A DNA stretch of 64,000 nt from Apteryx mantelli (Eukaryota; Chordata; Aves; Apterygiformes; Apterygidae), in assembly GCF_036417845.1 (NCBI RefSeq), contig NC_089991.1, forward strand, positions 13,795,001 to 13,859,000, read 5' to 3'. Positions 47,268 to 60,399 of this stretch are shown here, piece after piece; positions within the stretch are counted from its first letter, which is position 1; every line of letters starts with the position of its first letter. A program made the position numbers and the translations under genes. The notes beneath the pieces were generated by a model, which saw only the letters and a program-made list of their open reading frames with translations, ran no database searches and was not told where the DNA came from.

Positions 47268-48890
47268 GCTCATTTGCTTGATCAGTGACATTCCTTAGAG
47301 CAAGTGATCATTAGCAATGGACGTATGATGGGGTCAGATAGTCTTTTAAAACCCTGAATCACTCTGTGTGACTGGGATCAACAGGTCTACTGGAAATGAC
47401 TGTAGCCTTTCCACATAATCTTGAAGGTGACAGAGGAGGCAACAGCCAGTGCAGTCCTTTGCCTTACTTAAAAACCTTGCAAAAGTCTGTATTTTCTATA
47501 TCAAAAGCCAGTTAGTGAGTAAGACTCCTCTGTTGTTGTTAGGATCAGGCAATGTAAGAAAATCATTTTAGCATGGATAATTACTAGAGGGTAGCTATTA
47601 CGTGCTCTGGAAAATGCTTTGATACTCTCATATTGCTCTTCCGTTATTCCTTGGCCACAGACCAATGGAGAAGAAAAAGAAAGTGGAGAACTGTAGAGTG
47701 ACATTGAAAAGCAGAAAAAACACTCATACTAAAATTCAGTTAGAGAAATTAAATTATTCTCAAGTTTTGGAAGTGTATTAATTATGTAAAATTTATCAAA
47801 TACACTTTTGTCAAGCATTAATTGATTTTCTCACATAAAATGTGTCTATTTGGTTAAATATCATTGCAGCAGGTATTTGTTGATAGGTATTTGTTTATTT
47901 TTTTTGAAATGACTTTGTGATGAATGTCAGTTTTGTGGAGCAAGTGACAACATGCTTTTAACACGCATTTTAAATAAAGGGTTCAGTGAGTGACTTCAAG
48001 CAAAATAGAGACAGAGTTAAAAGAGAATTGCAAAGGTTAAGCATGCCTTAGAGAGACAGATATTGGTTATAACAATACCTTCCAGATATTTCATATTCCA
48101 GTGGTCATTATATTTTAATTTTTGTGTAATTATGTGGAATATTTCATTCTTATCTACCCACCTATCACTTTATAGCACACAGTTTACTGGGTTTTTTTAT
48201 TACTATTATTCTGTCTCAGCAACCCTAAGAATTCTTTTTGGAACTCAGATTTGCAGGCCAACCTTTGACGTCTCAGGGGCAGCAATATGAAGTAAATAAG
48301 AACCTGCAGACAACATGAGACATTGTTCTCATTTAATTCAGTATGAGCTTGCTACATCTGCATGGCCACATGCAATATCAAAGAGTCTTTAGAGGAGCAG
48401 GTTGCACATGAGCCGTAGATGAAAGACCACAACTTTTGCATTGGCTAGTGTAGCCCATGGCAGGTAATTTGCAGCCTGGGTGAAGGGAGGAGCTGGGAAA
48501 AAAGTGCTGTTCATTTCCTCCCATTTTGTTGGGTCAGGGAAAATTGTCAAAGGCACTGAAAGAAGTTTTGAACTACTCCAACATTTTGGTAGTATATTGC
48601 AAAAATTCATGGAAGTTGCCAGCTTTGTGTGGGACCTGGCCCTTGGAGTCATTCTTTTCCAGTAGCTGTGGAGCTGGCCTCAGGAAACCTAAAACAACAG
48701 CTGAAGTGTCAGGAGGATGATAGCGGTCAAAATTTATCATTTTTTTGACCAATAAGAAAACTGGCCATGAAGATAAAGCTTCTTCAGGGGGGTGGGGAGG
48801 AACAGGACTTTCTCCAGAGATGGCCCAAGCCTTCTGAATGAAACCCTCCAGGAAGGCAGCAAAAATCATTGCTTTCCACTCCAAATGCAC

Positions 48891-48906
48891 TTTTTTTTTT
48901 TTTTTT
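48891..48906 (+). repeat. T16 mononucleotide run
   Basis: Sixteen consecutive T, about 145 bp before the long purine tract. Confidence 0.95.
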
Positions 48907-49051
48907 ACCCTGCCTGCCATATGTTTATAAAGAGCAAACAAAGCCTCCTTCTTGCCCTCCTAATCTGTCCTTACTTCCTCCTCTGGGGAAAACAAACAAT
49001 GTGGGTTCACAAATGCCGATTGCTCAGATACTGTGTGTATTGTCATAGCAT

Positions 49052-49463
49052 GGAGGAGGAGAGGAGAGGAGAGAGGAGGAGAGAGGAGAGGAGAGGAGAG
49101 GAGAGGAGAGGAGAGGAGAGGAGGAGAGGAGAGGAGAGGAGAGGAGAGGAGAGGAGAGGAGAGGAGAGGAGAGGAGAGGAGAGGAGAGGAGAGGAGAGGA
49201 GAGGAGAGGAGAGGAGAGGGGAGGAGAGGAGAGGAGAGGAGAGAGGAGGAGAGAGGAGGAGAGAGGAGGAGAGAGGAGGAGAGAGGAGGAGAGGAGAGGA
49301 GAGGAGAGGAGAGGAGAGGGGAGGAGAGGAGAGGAGAGAGGAGGGGAGAGGAGAGGAGAGGAGAGGAGAGGAGAGGAGAGGAGAGGAGAGGAGAGGAGAG
49401 GAGAGGAGAGGGGAGGAGAGGGGAGGAGAGAGGAGGAGAGAGGAGGAGAGGAGAGGAGAGGAG
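49052..49463 (+). repeat. 412-bp pure polypurine tract, (GGAGA)n
   Basis: Every base from 49052 to 49463 is A or G. The core is the pentamer GGAGA, with GGAGGAGA and GGGGA variants in blocks that themselves recur (GAGAGGAG-GAGAGAGG arrays near 49240-49290 and 49420-49445). The tract creates long open frames on both strands (Glu/Arg-rich on plus, Ser/Leu/Pro-rich on minus) that are artefacts of repetition. Confidence 0.98.
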
Positions 49464-52400
49464 TTATTCTTGCTTGTAGTTCCAGTGACTAAAGATATGT
49501 TTACATGGTATTTCACAAGCAGATTTGAACCCCTGGGAAGAGGGCATACAGTTCAGGCTCAGCACTGTGCTAACTACTGCCATACAACTTCTGATCAAGC
49601 TCAGGGTCCCAGCAGAACAAGCTGAGGTCTGTGTGTGAATACTGTATTGACAGTATTTCAGTTTAACTCTAGTGCATGTCTGTCAGTACAAAGTGGGATC
49701 ATTATGAAAAATACTTTGGTAGTATGCTTTTATAGCTATTTTGAAGGGGAAGGTGAATATAAATTAAGGAAAGTCAGGGATATACCTGGAAGAAAAGGGA
49801 AACCATAACAATTTGCTATTTTGCTGTATAATTATTAACAGACATGCATTTCTTTTATGCTAAAGCCTAGAGGCACAAACCAGCAATGGGACCCCATCTT
49901 ACAAGGGCTTCCAGGAGTTCACAGTATGATCATGATCCAGGCAGCTGGCTGCATCATTTATTACCTGCCAAAAAATTCCAAGTTCCTGGTGACTGTGAAA
50001 AGACATTTTACATTATGTAATAAGAGCTTTAACACCTCCTATGACTGTTAATAAATGAGGTCATTCAAGGCCTATTTGGAAAGCAAAGATGTTTCACACA
50101 TTAACCACTGAAGCATCCCTCAACTTCTGACAAGCAAGGAAAATTTCTGAAATGACTCCAGTGGTTGTTTTACAATATGACTTTAGCTTCTGTAATTACT
50201 GTGAATGTTAACATTGCTGAAGTAATGTTGTAATAAGTGGGACTACAGTATTACCAACCCCAAGCACTAAAAATTCAGGAGCCTCAACATGTGATGGTTT
50301 CTAGCAACCGCAGTAGTGGGGGGGAAAGAGGGGGGGCCGTGCATTGGCACTCCCATTTTACACCAGATACGGAGGAAGGTGCGTAGGAAGGGACGAGACT
50401 GTAGCCCCCATGAGCTGTCCATAGTCCCCAGATATATCTACTCGGTTATATTTAAACAGTGTTTTCTGTCTTTTCTTTTTTTGCTTTTATTTTCCTTTCC
50501 TGATAGAAGCTAAATGTGAATTAATAAGAATTTATATGGAGTTCCTACAGTGGAAAAAGGAATGGTCCACATTTAAAGAGAAAATGATAGAGGCTTAATC
50601 CTGCTCCTTCTAATACAATGGGTGTTTCAGCTTTGGCTTCAGTGGAAATAGTTTTGGGTCCAATGTTCACAAAAAAGCCTCTCCGGTAATAGAGCTACAA
50701 TGCTTAGACAGCAAAATTTGTTTCAGACTTGTTTGAGACTGACTTAGGTGCCTGCAGGAAGGTAGCCCTATGTCTACTGTCTTCGGCTGAAACACCCAGG
50801 AACCGCCCGACTTGAGGATTGGAAAAGTTGCCACTGGTTTTAAATGGATCAGGATCAGACCTGAAGCATGCTTCTGCCTTTCTCAAATAGCAAATCAGGC
50901 GACCCGTATCTATCCTCTGGCTTACTTAAGGAATGAAAAATGCACATGCTGGGTCTCTCTAATACATTCTGTGGAACACAGATTCTCAGATTGGCCAACA
51001 GCCTCTTTTAAGAGGCTTATAAATGAGCTTTTAAAAAAGTAATCTCCCCCCAATAGCCTTAAATTCTCAACAGAGATTTGAAAGTCCGCTGGAAAATCTG
51101 AAGAAATATAAAACCTAGGTTTTCAGTGTCCACTTGAGTCATGTAGCATGGAATTTCAAAGACAGAAAGTTAAGCTAGTCAGTACTCTTTGTTTAGGTAG
51201 TTTCATATAGTTAATCATGCAGCAAACCACTAGGGAGACCAGCAACACGTGGGTTGGAAGTGCACATGAGAATCCATATCCTTTAACTTTGTCCATTAAA
51301 AAGGTGTTCAGAGTAAAACTGAACTTTAAAAAGGAACATACAAATACTTCAATAATTTCTCAATGTATTTCTTTGTAAATAAAAAAAAAAAAGTGGAACC
51401 CCAAAAAGTTAATTTTAGAGTGCCGTTTCTTTTACTGCAGAAACACACTTCCTGTAATTCTACATTGTATGGTAATTTTGTCTTATACTTTTCTACTTTT
51501 TAAATTATCCTTCCTGAAAAATTGTCCTTTATTAGGTGTAGTTACTAACTGCAGCCATAAAACAGGAGATCAGCATGTATTTATTTCCTCTCAACAATAT
51601 TAGTTTTCTTTGTCAATTTTGAATGTGCTGAACAGCCCTTGTTATGAGAAGGTTTATGATATCAATCAGTTATTTGAATTAATGTTGTTGTTATTTGAAG
51701 GGAGGGGCAAAAAGTCTTTTCAGAATTTCTTTTACCACTAATATGACATCTCTGCAGCCAAAAGTAATTAAACAGAAAGAGGGCATAAAAAAGAGGCTTT
51801 GCTCTTTGAATATATTTCATCTGTCTTATTCCCAGCTGCACTGATGTACAGACTGCACAATATTACTGGGAATTGGATTGTTTCATACTTAACCACAGCA
51901 ACTGCATTTCTAGCCACTACACATTTCTGCTTGAAATCTTTGCAGAAGGCTCCTTGTTCAAGAGACAGGTGCAGGTGTGGGTGCCCATATGCTAGCTAAT
52001 AAGAATAAAATAATAAGAACCATGTGAAGTTGTATCTCAGAATTTCCCCCTGTCCTGAGCTTTCCCAGTGTTTGCTTTCTCCATTCCTGGCCAGGACTCG
52101 AGTACTTTGCTTCTGTTCATGCCCAGTGAAGGGCAATTTTGTATTGGACACAAGCAACTCAGCTGCTGGTTCCCCCCCTTTTTCCCTGTTGTGTGCTGTA
52201 TGGCGTGTTGCTTTCATTTCATTTTGTGCACAAAACACTCATTACTACATTTGCACATCGGTTACACAAGCTGTAGTGTTTTCTTTTGTGCTTTAAAGTT
52301 ACAGCAGCTGCTTTGAGGTGAGGTTAAGCATGCAAAACTCTTCTGTATTGCAAGCATCACAATGATTAATCTTTGCACAGGAAAGCTAACTTACAGGTTT

Positions 52401-53512
52401 ATGGTGCGAGGCTATGACAGAGATAGCTTGCAACTGACTGTGAGCAGCCTCTCCAAGAGAGCAGAAAACAGTATCAAAGAAGGAAGAGAGACTGTTTTCT
52501 TATTTCTCCAAGCCAGAGGACAGCCACATGCACTGCCTTTGTGATCACTGGAATGTGGCAATGGCTGTTTATTAATACACATGTAGACACAACTACAGGG
52601 CTCACATCCTGCAGAAGTTACTTTATTTATTTGATGGTAGATTTCATTGTATCATGCAACATTTTTATAACTAGCTTATGGTTTTCACTAATATTATCAC
52701 CTCTATGTCAGTAGAATACACTAAGAAGCAAAAGCAGACATTGATTCCAATGTACCATTTTACTTTCCAAATTAACAAACCCTGAAAAATAAACTACAAT
52801 GAATTTCCTGTGTTTAGCTGCCTTTCCTGCTGCTCACTCACCATAATGATTATAGGCAGCTTTGAATCAAGTGAAAAGCTTGAACCCAGGATCTTCATGT
52901 TGTTGAATCATGTCTTCCATGTTACAGGAACAACGTGTAGGACAGTTTTAATCTTTCCTTTGCTGTATGGTCATTGGTCACTTATCATTTATCTCAGAAA
53001 TGCTTGCTTGAATTTGCAGTCAAAGGCTGGTCAATATAAGGAGTGAAGCAAAGCAAACAGGAAGTGGTATTCAGTTATGTGAAACACCAATTATGGCCTG
53101 GATAGAGGAGTGGCTGCTGCCAGTCACTGGATCTGCTATATAGGAGGATGAACAAGATAATCTGTCATTCTCTCCTGCCCTTAATATCTCTGAATTTCTC
53201 TTCTTGCAGATTTTTCCAATGTAATGTCTTGCAGCCAAAAGTCCCAATTAAAGAAATGTGATTTGGTAAAACAAAGCTTGTTATAGAAGACTTCAGATTA
53301 TGTCTTTTGATAGCAAAATACCAGATTATTGCAGATGATTCTCTAGACAAAAGTTATTCCAGTTCACTGACAAGTATTTCTAAATCTGCTTCTCCTGCTT
53401 TGCTATATAATTTCATGGCTAGCAGCTCTGATCTCCCCTTAGGTTTATAATTAAGAAAAAAGAAAAAGTTAAAATTACTAATAGGAAACAAAGTATGAAA
53501 ATGTCTGCCCCA

Positions 53513-53570
53513 GAGCAGGCCAAAGACCTATCAAGCCAAATATTCTGTCTCAAATAGTGGTAGATAACCC
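53513..53570 (+). repeat. Dispersed repeat module, related to 25226-25273
   Basis: Shows 'caggccaaagacctatcaag', then ccaaatattctgtctcaaat and agtggtagataaccc. It shares the caggccaaag, ttctgtctc and agtgg blocks with the 25.2-kb copy and with the same generic amniote repeat motif. Confidence 0.45.
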
Positions 53571-56500
53571 AGTGTCTTTTTCTGTGCTCCCTCTTTCTTC
53601 GGGAAGACTTTTAGGTTTCTCAAGAATAGGAATACACTGGTCCCTAAAGGGAGTTTTTTCATATTCAGCTACTGACTGATCCGCATGCTGGACAGGATCA
53701 TACTCAACAGCATTATATATACAGGTGTTAGAGTGCTGGACCAAATGGGAATGGGAATAAAGAAACTAAAGAGTGTAATTATTTTTTAATGTACTGAGAT
53801 TTATTTTAAAAATTCTGAGAAATCCATCCTGGGTTTTACTTCTTATTTTAAACGTGAAAGCTGATAAAGATCTGAACATCTACCTGGACTGGAATACTTT
53901 GGTAGGGGTAAAAAACAAGAGGATAATTCCACTGCAATGTACTGTCTTTGTGACTGTCCTATGGCACAAGACATATCACAACAACACTTCAACACCCTGG
54001 CTCAAGACCTAAAAGTAGTGGGATTAACTGAGATATTGTCACATACTGCATTGTTGCTGTTACTATTGTTGTTCTGCAGAGTTTCTTAAAACAGTGACTT
54101 TCAGGGGCTACAACATTAACTAGCGAGCTAAGAAGGTGAACACTGAGCCAGGTGATATGGCCCAGTGTTCAGATGTGAGGAAGTGACTGTGAGGTTGAAG
54201 ACTTTAAGATGAAGTTGCTTCATCCAAGGAGCAGGTCCTCCTGCCCCACCTGCATGGACACAGGAGGGTGAGGAGCAGAGCTGTCCTTCCCTGTCCTGTT
54301 CTACTGAGCACCTGCTAGCAATGTCATTAGACTTGGGCACAGAGGAAGTGAGACAGAAAAGGAGGTGACTGTTTATATTGTTTTTGATCTAGGCAAAAGC
54401 AGACACTCAACTTTTCATGTCGTTATGGGCTGTCTATTGAGATTCTGGGTGTGAACCTACCTACTGTTCCGTATTCAAGGCAGATTACTGGCAGGTCAGT
54501 AACTGTCATTCAGCAGACAAACAATAGAGGTGTCAAAGCAAGGAGAAAGCCTTGCATGAGGGAACTTCCACTGAGTACTTTCCCAAAAGAATGATGAAAC
54601 TGCTTGCACAGAGTGTGCATGGCTGTTTCTCCTCACCGTCATGCAAGAGTATGAGGATGTGCCTGGAGTTGCTCATTTTGGGAAGTGTGTGCCCTTGCTC
54701 CTCCCTTTGCTCTGACATCATCTTGAGTAAATGCACCACAACAAGTCCATGGAAAACTTGCCTGTCACACAGATGAAACAGTTGACCAATGTCAGTAAAT
54801 TCCTGAATTTGGGCAGGAAAGAGATCTCTTTTAAAGCTGTCTGAGAAGACACGGAGAAAGGAAATGGTTTATATTAAAAAATGTTCATAGATTTGTACTT
54901 CTTTTCTTGTGTCAAAAATGTAATCCAGTGACTTTTTTTTGGTGATCTTATACATGGATCTCCTTAGGCAGCATTGCCAGTGGCATATAGATACTCAGTT
55001 CTGGTTATAATTGACTCCTATTCTCTAGCTTTTGAAATGTCTTGACATTGGACGGCTCATTTGATCCTGTGTTTTAATAAAGGCAGATCATTTACAGTCT
55101 AACCTTGCAAATAGGAGTGGCTGTGCTTGTCTCCCACAGATCCCAAAGAGGAGAGACTCAGCTGGATTCTGCTCTTGTTGTAAGGCAGAAAGCATGACAT
55201 TAATGAGACTAGGACATTCTAGGTCACAGGGAGGAGGGCTGCCATCCTGTTAACTAACTAAATAACCCCTGAAGCTACCACACAGTGAATGCTGACTCCC
55301 CTTCTGCATCGCTTCCTACCTCTGCTCTGTCCTGAAGCTTACCTGTGTCCTTTTTGTGGCAGTCCTCACTCTATCTGACTGGAGAATGAATGAATGAACA
55401 AGGTGGAGATCAAAATCCGTCTCCAACTCCACAGTGCACAGCTGCAAAGCATAATGATTCATTGCACCCCCAACCCCAAATTCCACTTGAATTATATCCC
55501 CAAGTGTGTCACTCCATTTTTTATTTTATATTTTTAATTGGCTACTTCTGTTGGCTCTTTCTATAGGCAAAATTTCCTAGTACACTCCTCACAGTACTCC
55601 AAACACAAATTCTGTCTCTCTGTGTGAAGCTAACTGACATTACCACTGAGTGTTGACGTAATGAGCACAGCATGGAGTTTCTCCCTACCTCCACCAAACC
55701 TTTCCCCAACATTAGAAAGTCAGTCAAATGCGGGTTCCAGCCACAAATGACATTACTTCCTTTCCGTGGTAATAGGAAACACCATCTGAAAACAGTACAC
55801 CTAATATTAACTCTTTAATTCTCTGACTTTTGTTGACTGAGCAAGGCATATGCTCATACATGTGACATTCCACTGTGTAAATTCCTCTAATTTTGTGAGG
55901 TAAAGCCGTACAATTTTCCAGTTAGCTATGGAATTTCTAAGGTAAGTGCGAAACACCAGGAGAAAGCCCAGCATTGCTGAATCTCTTCCATAAACAAACA
56001 TGCCTGACTACCTCAAAAGTTAAATATTAATATTCCTATGCAAAGCTTGTATGCATAATAGCAGTAGTAGTAATATAGGTCATAGGTCTTCTGTGTCAAC
56101 TCTCTCCAGCTATAATTAACATCTGAGACTGAGAATCAGTTCAGAGAGGTTTGATTTGACTATCATAGCAATAAATCCCTTTGTCAGAGGAATTGTTGCT
56201 TGCCCAAAGCAAACGACACGTTCAGATCAATCACATGTACAGATGCGATGAGAAAACCACTTTTATCAGAGAATGCAGTCCAGCATAGGAAGTATAACGG
56301 TGTAGATAGATCAGACGGAATAGAAATTTAGGGGTAAAACAATATATTCCAAATAGTATCCTTCACATGCTAACTGCTGCCTTCTACTTATTTTTGTTTT
56401 TTAACCAGCTGAATTTAATGGGCATAGGACTTTACCATGAGCAGTCCCATTGTAGTTAATGAGCTAATTCTCACTAAGGAGCAGTACAACTCTGATGTGT

Positions 56501-58539
56501 CATTATGTAAGCAAAAGTGTAGTTTTAAGCAGGTAAGACTAATCCCATTCAAGTACTCAATGTACTTAAAGTTCAGCAAGTACCTCATGCACCAGAACAG
56601 TGTTTCATCCTCAAAAAATAGCAGTCATTTGTAATAGAGAAACTCTCAGTTTACTGTGATCTTATTAACATCGTAAAAGCAGTAGTACCAAAATTTTTCT
56701 ATTCTGTTGTTTTTAAAGTGTAGGGGAGAGAAGGTGAAAAAGATGAGAGCAATTTAAAAATGACAGTTATAAACATGTTGATTTTTCAATAGAGCAGCCT
56801 TTTCACGCAACTAAATTAACATCCAGTAAATAATATGTGAATGAAGTGACAACAGCAGCTGTACCCCTTTGCTTTATCATTTTGTGTTCCACATCTATAT
56901 CTTGCCTCTTTTAGGGTGATGCCTGCTATTTGATCCACTTGTAAGGACCCTCCCACCCAGGATCTGCAAGGAACTTCATGCTGGCAGAAAGGTCCAGGCT
57001 TGTTGCAGGTTGTGGTCAGCACCTTGAGCCTGGGTATTGCTTCATGAGCCAGCTGGCAAAAATACCACAGGCACAGGATGTGGTATGAGACAGCCACATT
57101 CCTGGAGTCACCACACAGCTTTCCACAGAAGTTGTCTCTGCAACAAAGTGTGCTGTTTTAAGAAAACAGGAACTTTCCAATCTGCTGTAGAGCTATAAAT
57201 AACTGGAGGCACATTTTACTCACAAAAGCTAGATGGCAGGTGACCGGGCACAGCCATGGGTTTGAGAACAGTCATCAGAGCTAAAATCTCAAGTAGTCAT
57301 AAGTTTCCACTGTGGCAATATTATAATTTCCATTTCATTATGGGGAATGAATTTGCATCGCCCTTTTTCACAGTTAGTCATTCATGAGAAGGAAGAAATG
57401 GGGAGAAAAGAACCCCAGAAATACTATGCTATCTTACATACAATGCCTCTTGTGAATGAGCAGGCATGATAAAACTGCATCACTTGCTCTGCAGCTTTAT
57501 TTACATATAACAATTTGAACAAAAAGGAGATGCAAGGAGAGGAATACAGATTCCACTAGAAAACATTGATATTTGTCACAGCAGTGAAGGTTAGGTTACC
57601 TTATCTCAGGTATTGCACACCTGATGCACCTTGTCTCTGCATTCATAAGGCAGGCTGGAGACATCTTTGTTGGGAAAGGTCCTATTTGACATGTTCTGTA
57701 GTGCTCAGGTTTTTGCTAAGATATGAATCAACACTGCTGGCAAGCAAGGCAGAAATGGGGTAGAAAGAGCACAGGTACCTTTGCAATAGCAGCACATATA
57801 ATTGCATATAATGTAGACAAGGCATCAGTAGATACCATTACGTGTGCTTGTATATAGGTTATGTCTCAGTCATCACTATTCATTGTTCAAACACTTAGCC
57901 ATGATGGTATGTCCTAGAGACTCGTCACATCCATGTCCCATTTTATAGATGCAAAGGCCTTTCCAGTGTTAAAATCCAGCCAGATGCAAATCAGTTTCAT
58001 GTTCTGTCACAGACAACTTTAGCACACCTGCTTTTGGGAAGGAAAATTTAAAACCACTCCTTTTAAAAGAACTGATTTATTTAATTGGAAAGGGCATCCT
58101 GGCTAACGGTAAGAAAAAAATCCCCTTTGCTTAAGCTTAGGAAGTTGTGATAAAAGCTTCTCCCTACAGCAGGAGCCACTGTGTTCATCAATCAGCATGA
58201 AACTAGAAGGTCTTCTGGCAGCTCCCCTTCCCCATCACCACCGTTTGTCTGGCGACTCAGACCTGCCCCAGGGCCATGTGGGAGGATTCCTGCATCTGAG
58301 CTATAACAGGAAGCCCGGGATGGCGCAAAGCACTGCCATTAACGCCTGGCAGCCTCTGACCTTCACTGCTAGCTTCAGACCAGAGACTACTCCTACCCTG
58401 GGCTGGCACAGAAGTTCAAGTTCCTGTTGATCTCAGTCATGACAAAAGCCAGCCTGGCTGTGGCTCTCATCTCTCCTTGATGAAGCTACTTGGCTGTTAT
58501 GAATCAAAGATTTTTCCTCTGATGTCACCTCAACTGGCA

Positions 58540-58680
58540 GGAACTGCCATTTTACAGAAAAGGAAGCAAAAGACCCAGTGCTTGCATGAGCTGAACAGGC
58601 ATAGTGATACTACAGAGCCATGCCAGCACGGTTTAAACAGGCTGAGAATCAGACCCGAAATCCCTGGATTTCACTGGTAT
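58540..58680 (+). repeat. MIR-like remnant
   Basis: The stretch 'ggaactgccattttacagaa' then aaggaagcaaaagacc, and further on cagagccatgcc, gagaatcagacccgaaatc and 'cctggatttcac', resembles in order the MIR blocks cattttacagatgaggaaac, cagagc and ggattcgaaccc. Weak to moderate. Confidence 0.45.
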
Positions 58681-59220
58681 TGCTCATCAGTTGGAGCACA
58701 TGGACAGTGCAGGGGAATGGGTAATATGGCAATCAGCAGCTCAGACTTCCCAGTGATGCTCAGACTGCTGTGTTCTGCAAGCTTCTAGCGACCATCGATA
58801 GCAGCAGGGTATGGGTACTGGTATCTGTGCTACCGGTTCTTTATAACTGTGCTATGTAAAAAGGAAAAAGACACTATATGTTCCAATCATTTCAGAATTT
58901 GGGGATTTAAACAGCCATGCAAACCCAGAAACATCTTGAGACTTCTTTGGAATCAGTTTAAAGTTTTGTTGCAATTATCAGGAAAATATCAGCCTTTCAG
59001 CAAGTTATCTTGATAGTCTTGAGTGGCAAAGACAGAGCATTTGTGCGCTGTTTAATTGAAATTTGGTTATTTCACTACTGCTTCTAAAATACCAATTGAT
59101 TACTTTAATCACCTGACTTTTGTATGTACTATATGCATCTTTTTGTTGGTTTGTGAGTATTTTTAAGAAATGAAATGTAATGAAATTAGTTAATGTTCCA
59201 GTTTCAGTACATTTAATCAA

Positions 59221-59488
59221 GGAAAAATAAGAAAGGGAGAAAGAAAGGGAGGAAAAAAGTGAGAGAAAGAGAGAGAGAAGAAAAGTAAGAGAGGAGAGAG
59301 GGAGAAAGGAAGGAAAAGAAGGAAAAAAGGAAGGAAGGAAAGGAAGGAAAAAAGAAAGGAAAGGAAGGAAGGGAAAGAAAGGCAGAAAGGAAGGAAGGGA
59401 GGGAAGAAGAAAAGAGGAAAAGAAAGAAAGGAAAAGAAAGAAAAAAAACAGAAAAATAAACAAAAAGAAAAAGAAAGGTTAGAAATGA
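59221..59488 (+). repeat. Purine-rich (GGAAA/GAAA)n tract
   Basis: About 270 bp almost entirely A and G with mixed GGAAA, GGAAGGAA, GAGA and AAAGAAAG units and only scattered pyrimidines. The long Phe/Ser/Leu-rich minus-strand frames crossing it are artefacts. Confidence 0.92.
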
Positions 59489-59959
59489 GGAAGCATTTGA
59501 AGTAAAATTTCAAAATCTAGTTTTGGGGAATCTTAGTGTTAGGGACTTTTTAAAAAACATAAAAAACACCTTAAATCCAACTTGCCTGTGGTTCTGCCCT
59601 CTCTCAAAACACTAATAGCTTAAAGCATCTTTTTAAAGTTTTAACACCTACTTTTTCTTTCTTTTTCTTAGTTTCATTTTGCTTTCCATGATGATTAGCA
59701 TTGATTAAAATTCCTTTCCAGATTTTTGGATCCCTTTTCTCTGTCCTGATGCCTTTATGAGGTAATCAAACTTTTTGGTGAAAAAGAAAATTCCAATTTC
59801 CTTCACAATTTCATTAAAAAGAAACCACACACGTAATGTTTTGAGTTTTAGCAACATTTTCTCTGTCTGAGATTGAAACCTTCTGATTGCTAAAATACTG
59901 TTAAAAACGTGAGCTTTGGAGAGCTCCACTGTTTGGACAAAAGCCTGGTACAGCTGTGA

Positions 59960-60320
59960 GGGCCTGGGGCGCGAGGGAACCTGCACGCCCCAGGGCCCGG
60001 GCTTGCTCCTGCGAGAGGCCCCCGGCAGCGCCGCTGTCCCGCGCCGCCCCCGGCCACCGCGCAGCACCCCGGCGGCAGAACCGCTCCCTGGCGCCGACGC
60101 TCGGCTCCGCTTCCCGCCGCTGCGCTGAGGGCTCTCGTTTGCTCCCGGCCCTCGCGGCCGCGTCCTCGACGACGGCGAGCGACCTGCCGCGACGCTCCTC
60201 CGAGGCCCCGCACGCAGCGAGGGGAGGCAGCAGATCCGCTCTTCCTGCCCGGAGTTCTCCGTCTGCGAAACCCGCTAGCGTTTCTCGTCTCTCTGCGCAG
60301 AACACGGGAGACTGCCCGGC
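59960..60320. promoter_or_regulatory. CpG island, candidate promoter of an unidentified transcript
   Basis: A sharp rise in GC with dense CpG (for example gcgccgctgtcccgcgccgc, ggcggcagaa, ctcgcggccgcgtcctcgac), including a NotI-type GCGGCCGC at 60154-60161, in otherwise AT-rich DNA. In vertebrates such islands usually mark promoters of RNA polymerase II genes. Three overlapping frames of 70-147 codons cross it on both strands, but GC-rich DNA lacks stop codons and none resembles a known protein. A polypyrimidine tract with cag at 60300 looks like a plus-strand splice acceptor but may be chance. It lies about 18.5 kb upstream of the IL12B start. Confidence 0.75.
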
Positions 60321-60399
60321 CCGCCTGCAGTCGTGCAGTGCAGCTAAAGGCAGGCTGCAGAGGCTCGTCTTCCCTTACGTATTGCTAGAGAGCTCATAA

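Larger units (their letters stand above)
41660..49051. other. Upstream intergenic DNA, no gene recognised
   Basis: No exon with recognisable coding similarity. Simple repeats are listed separately. The patch at about 43.0-44.5 kb is somewhat GC-richer but lacks CpG clustering or plausible spliced coding sequence. Mammalian IL12B enhancers lie in the equivalent upstream region, but I can point to no specific element. Confidence 0.5.
49464..59220. other. Intergenic DNA, no gene recognised
   Basis: AT-rich single-copy-looking sequence. Open frames are all below about 105 codons, without domains or splice support. It contains a G-rich patch near 50317-50337 and the degraded repeats listed separately. 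Confidence 0.5.

Noticed and set aside
48792-49625. 277-codon plus-strand frame rich in Glu-Arg-Gly (and overlapping frames on both strands)
   Set aside because: It is created by the GGAGA repeat, which has no stop codons in several frames. The flanks show no coding signal or splice context.
56816-57097. Cysteine-rich 93-codon minus-strand frame considered as a small secreted protein
   Set aside because: No signal peptide, cysteine spacing fits no family I know, and no splice signals support it.
59005-59513. 152- and 98-codon minus-strand frames rich in Phe, Ser and Leu
   Set aside because: They are translations of the purine-rich simple repeat and vanish outside it.
59705-60399. Frames of 107-147 codons across the CpG island on both strands
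   Set aside because: GC-rich DNA lacks stop codons. The Ala/Arg/Pro-rich translations in several frames at once point to composition rather than coding.
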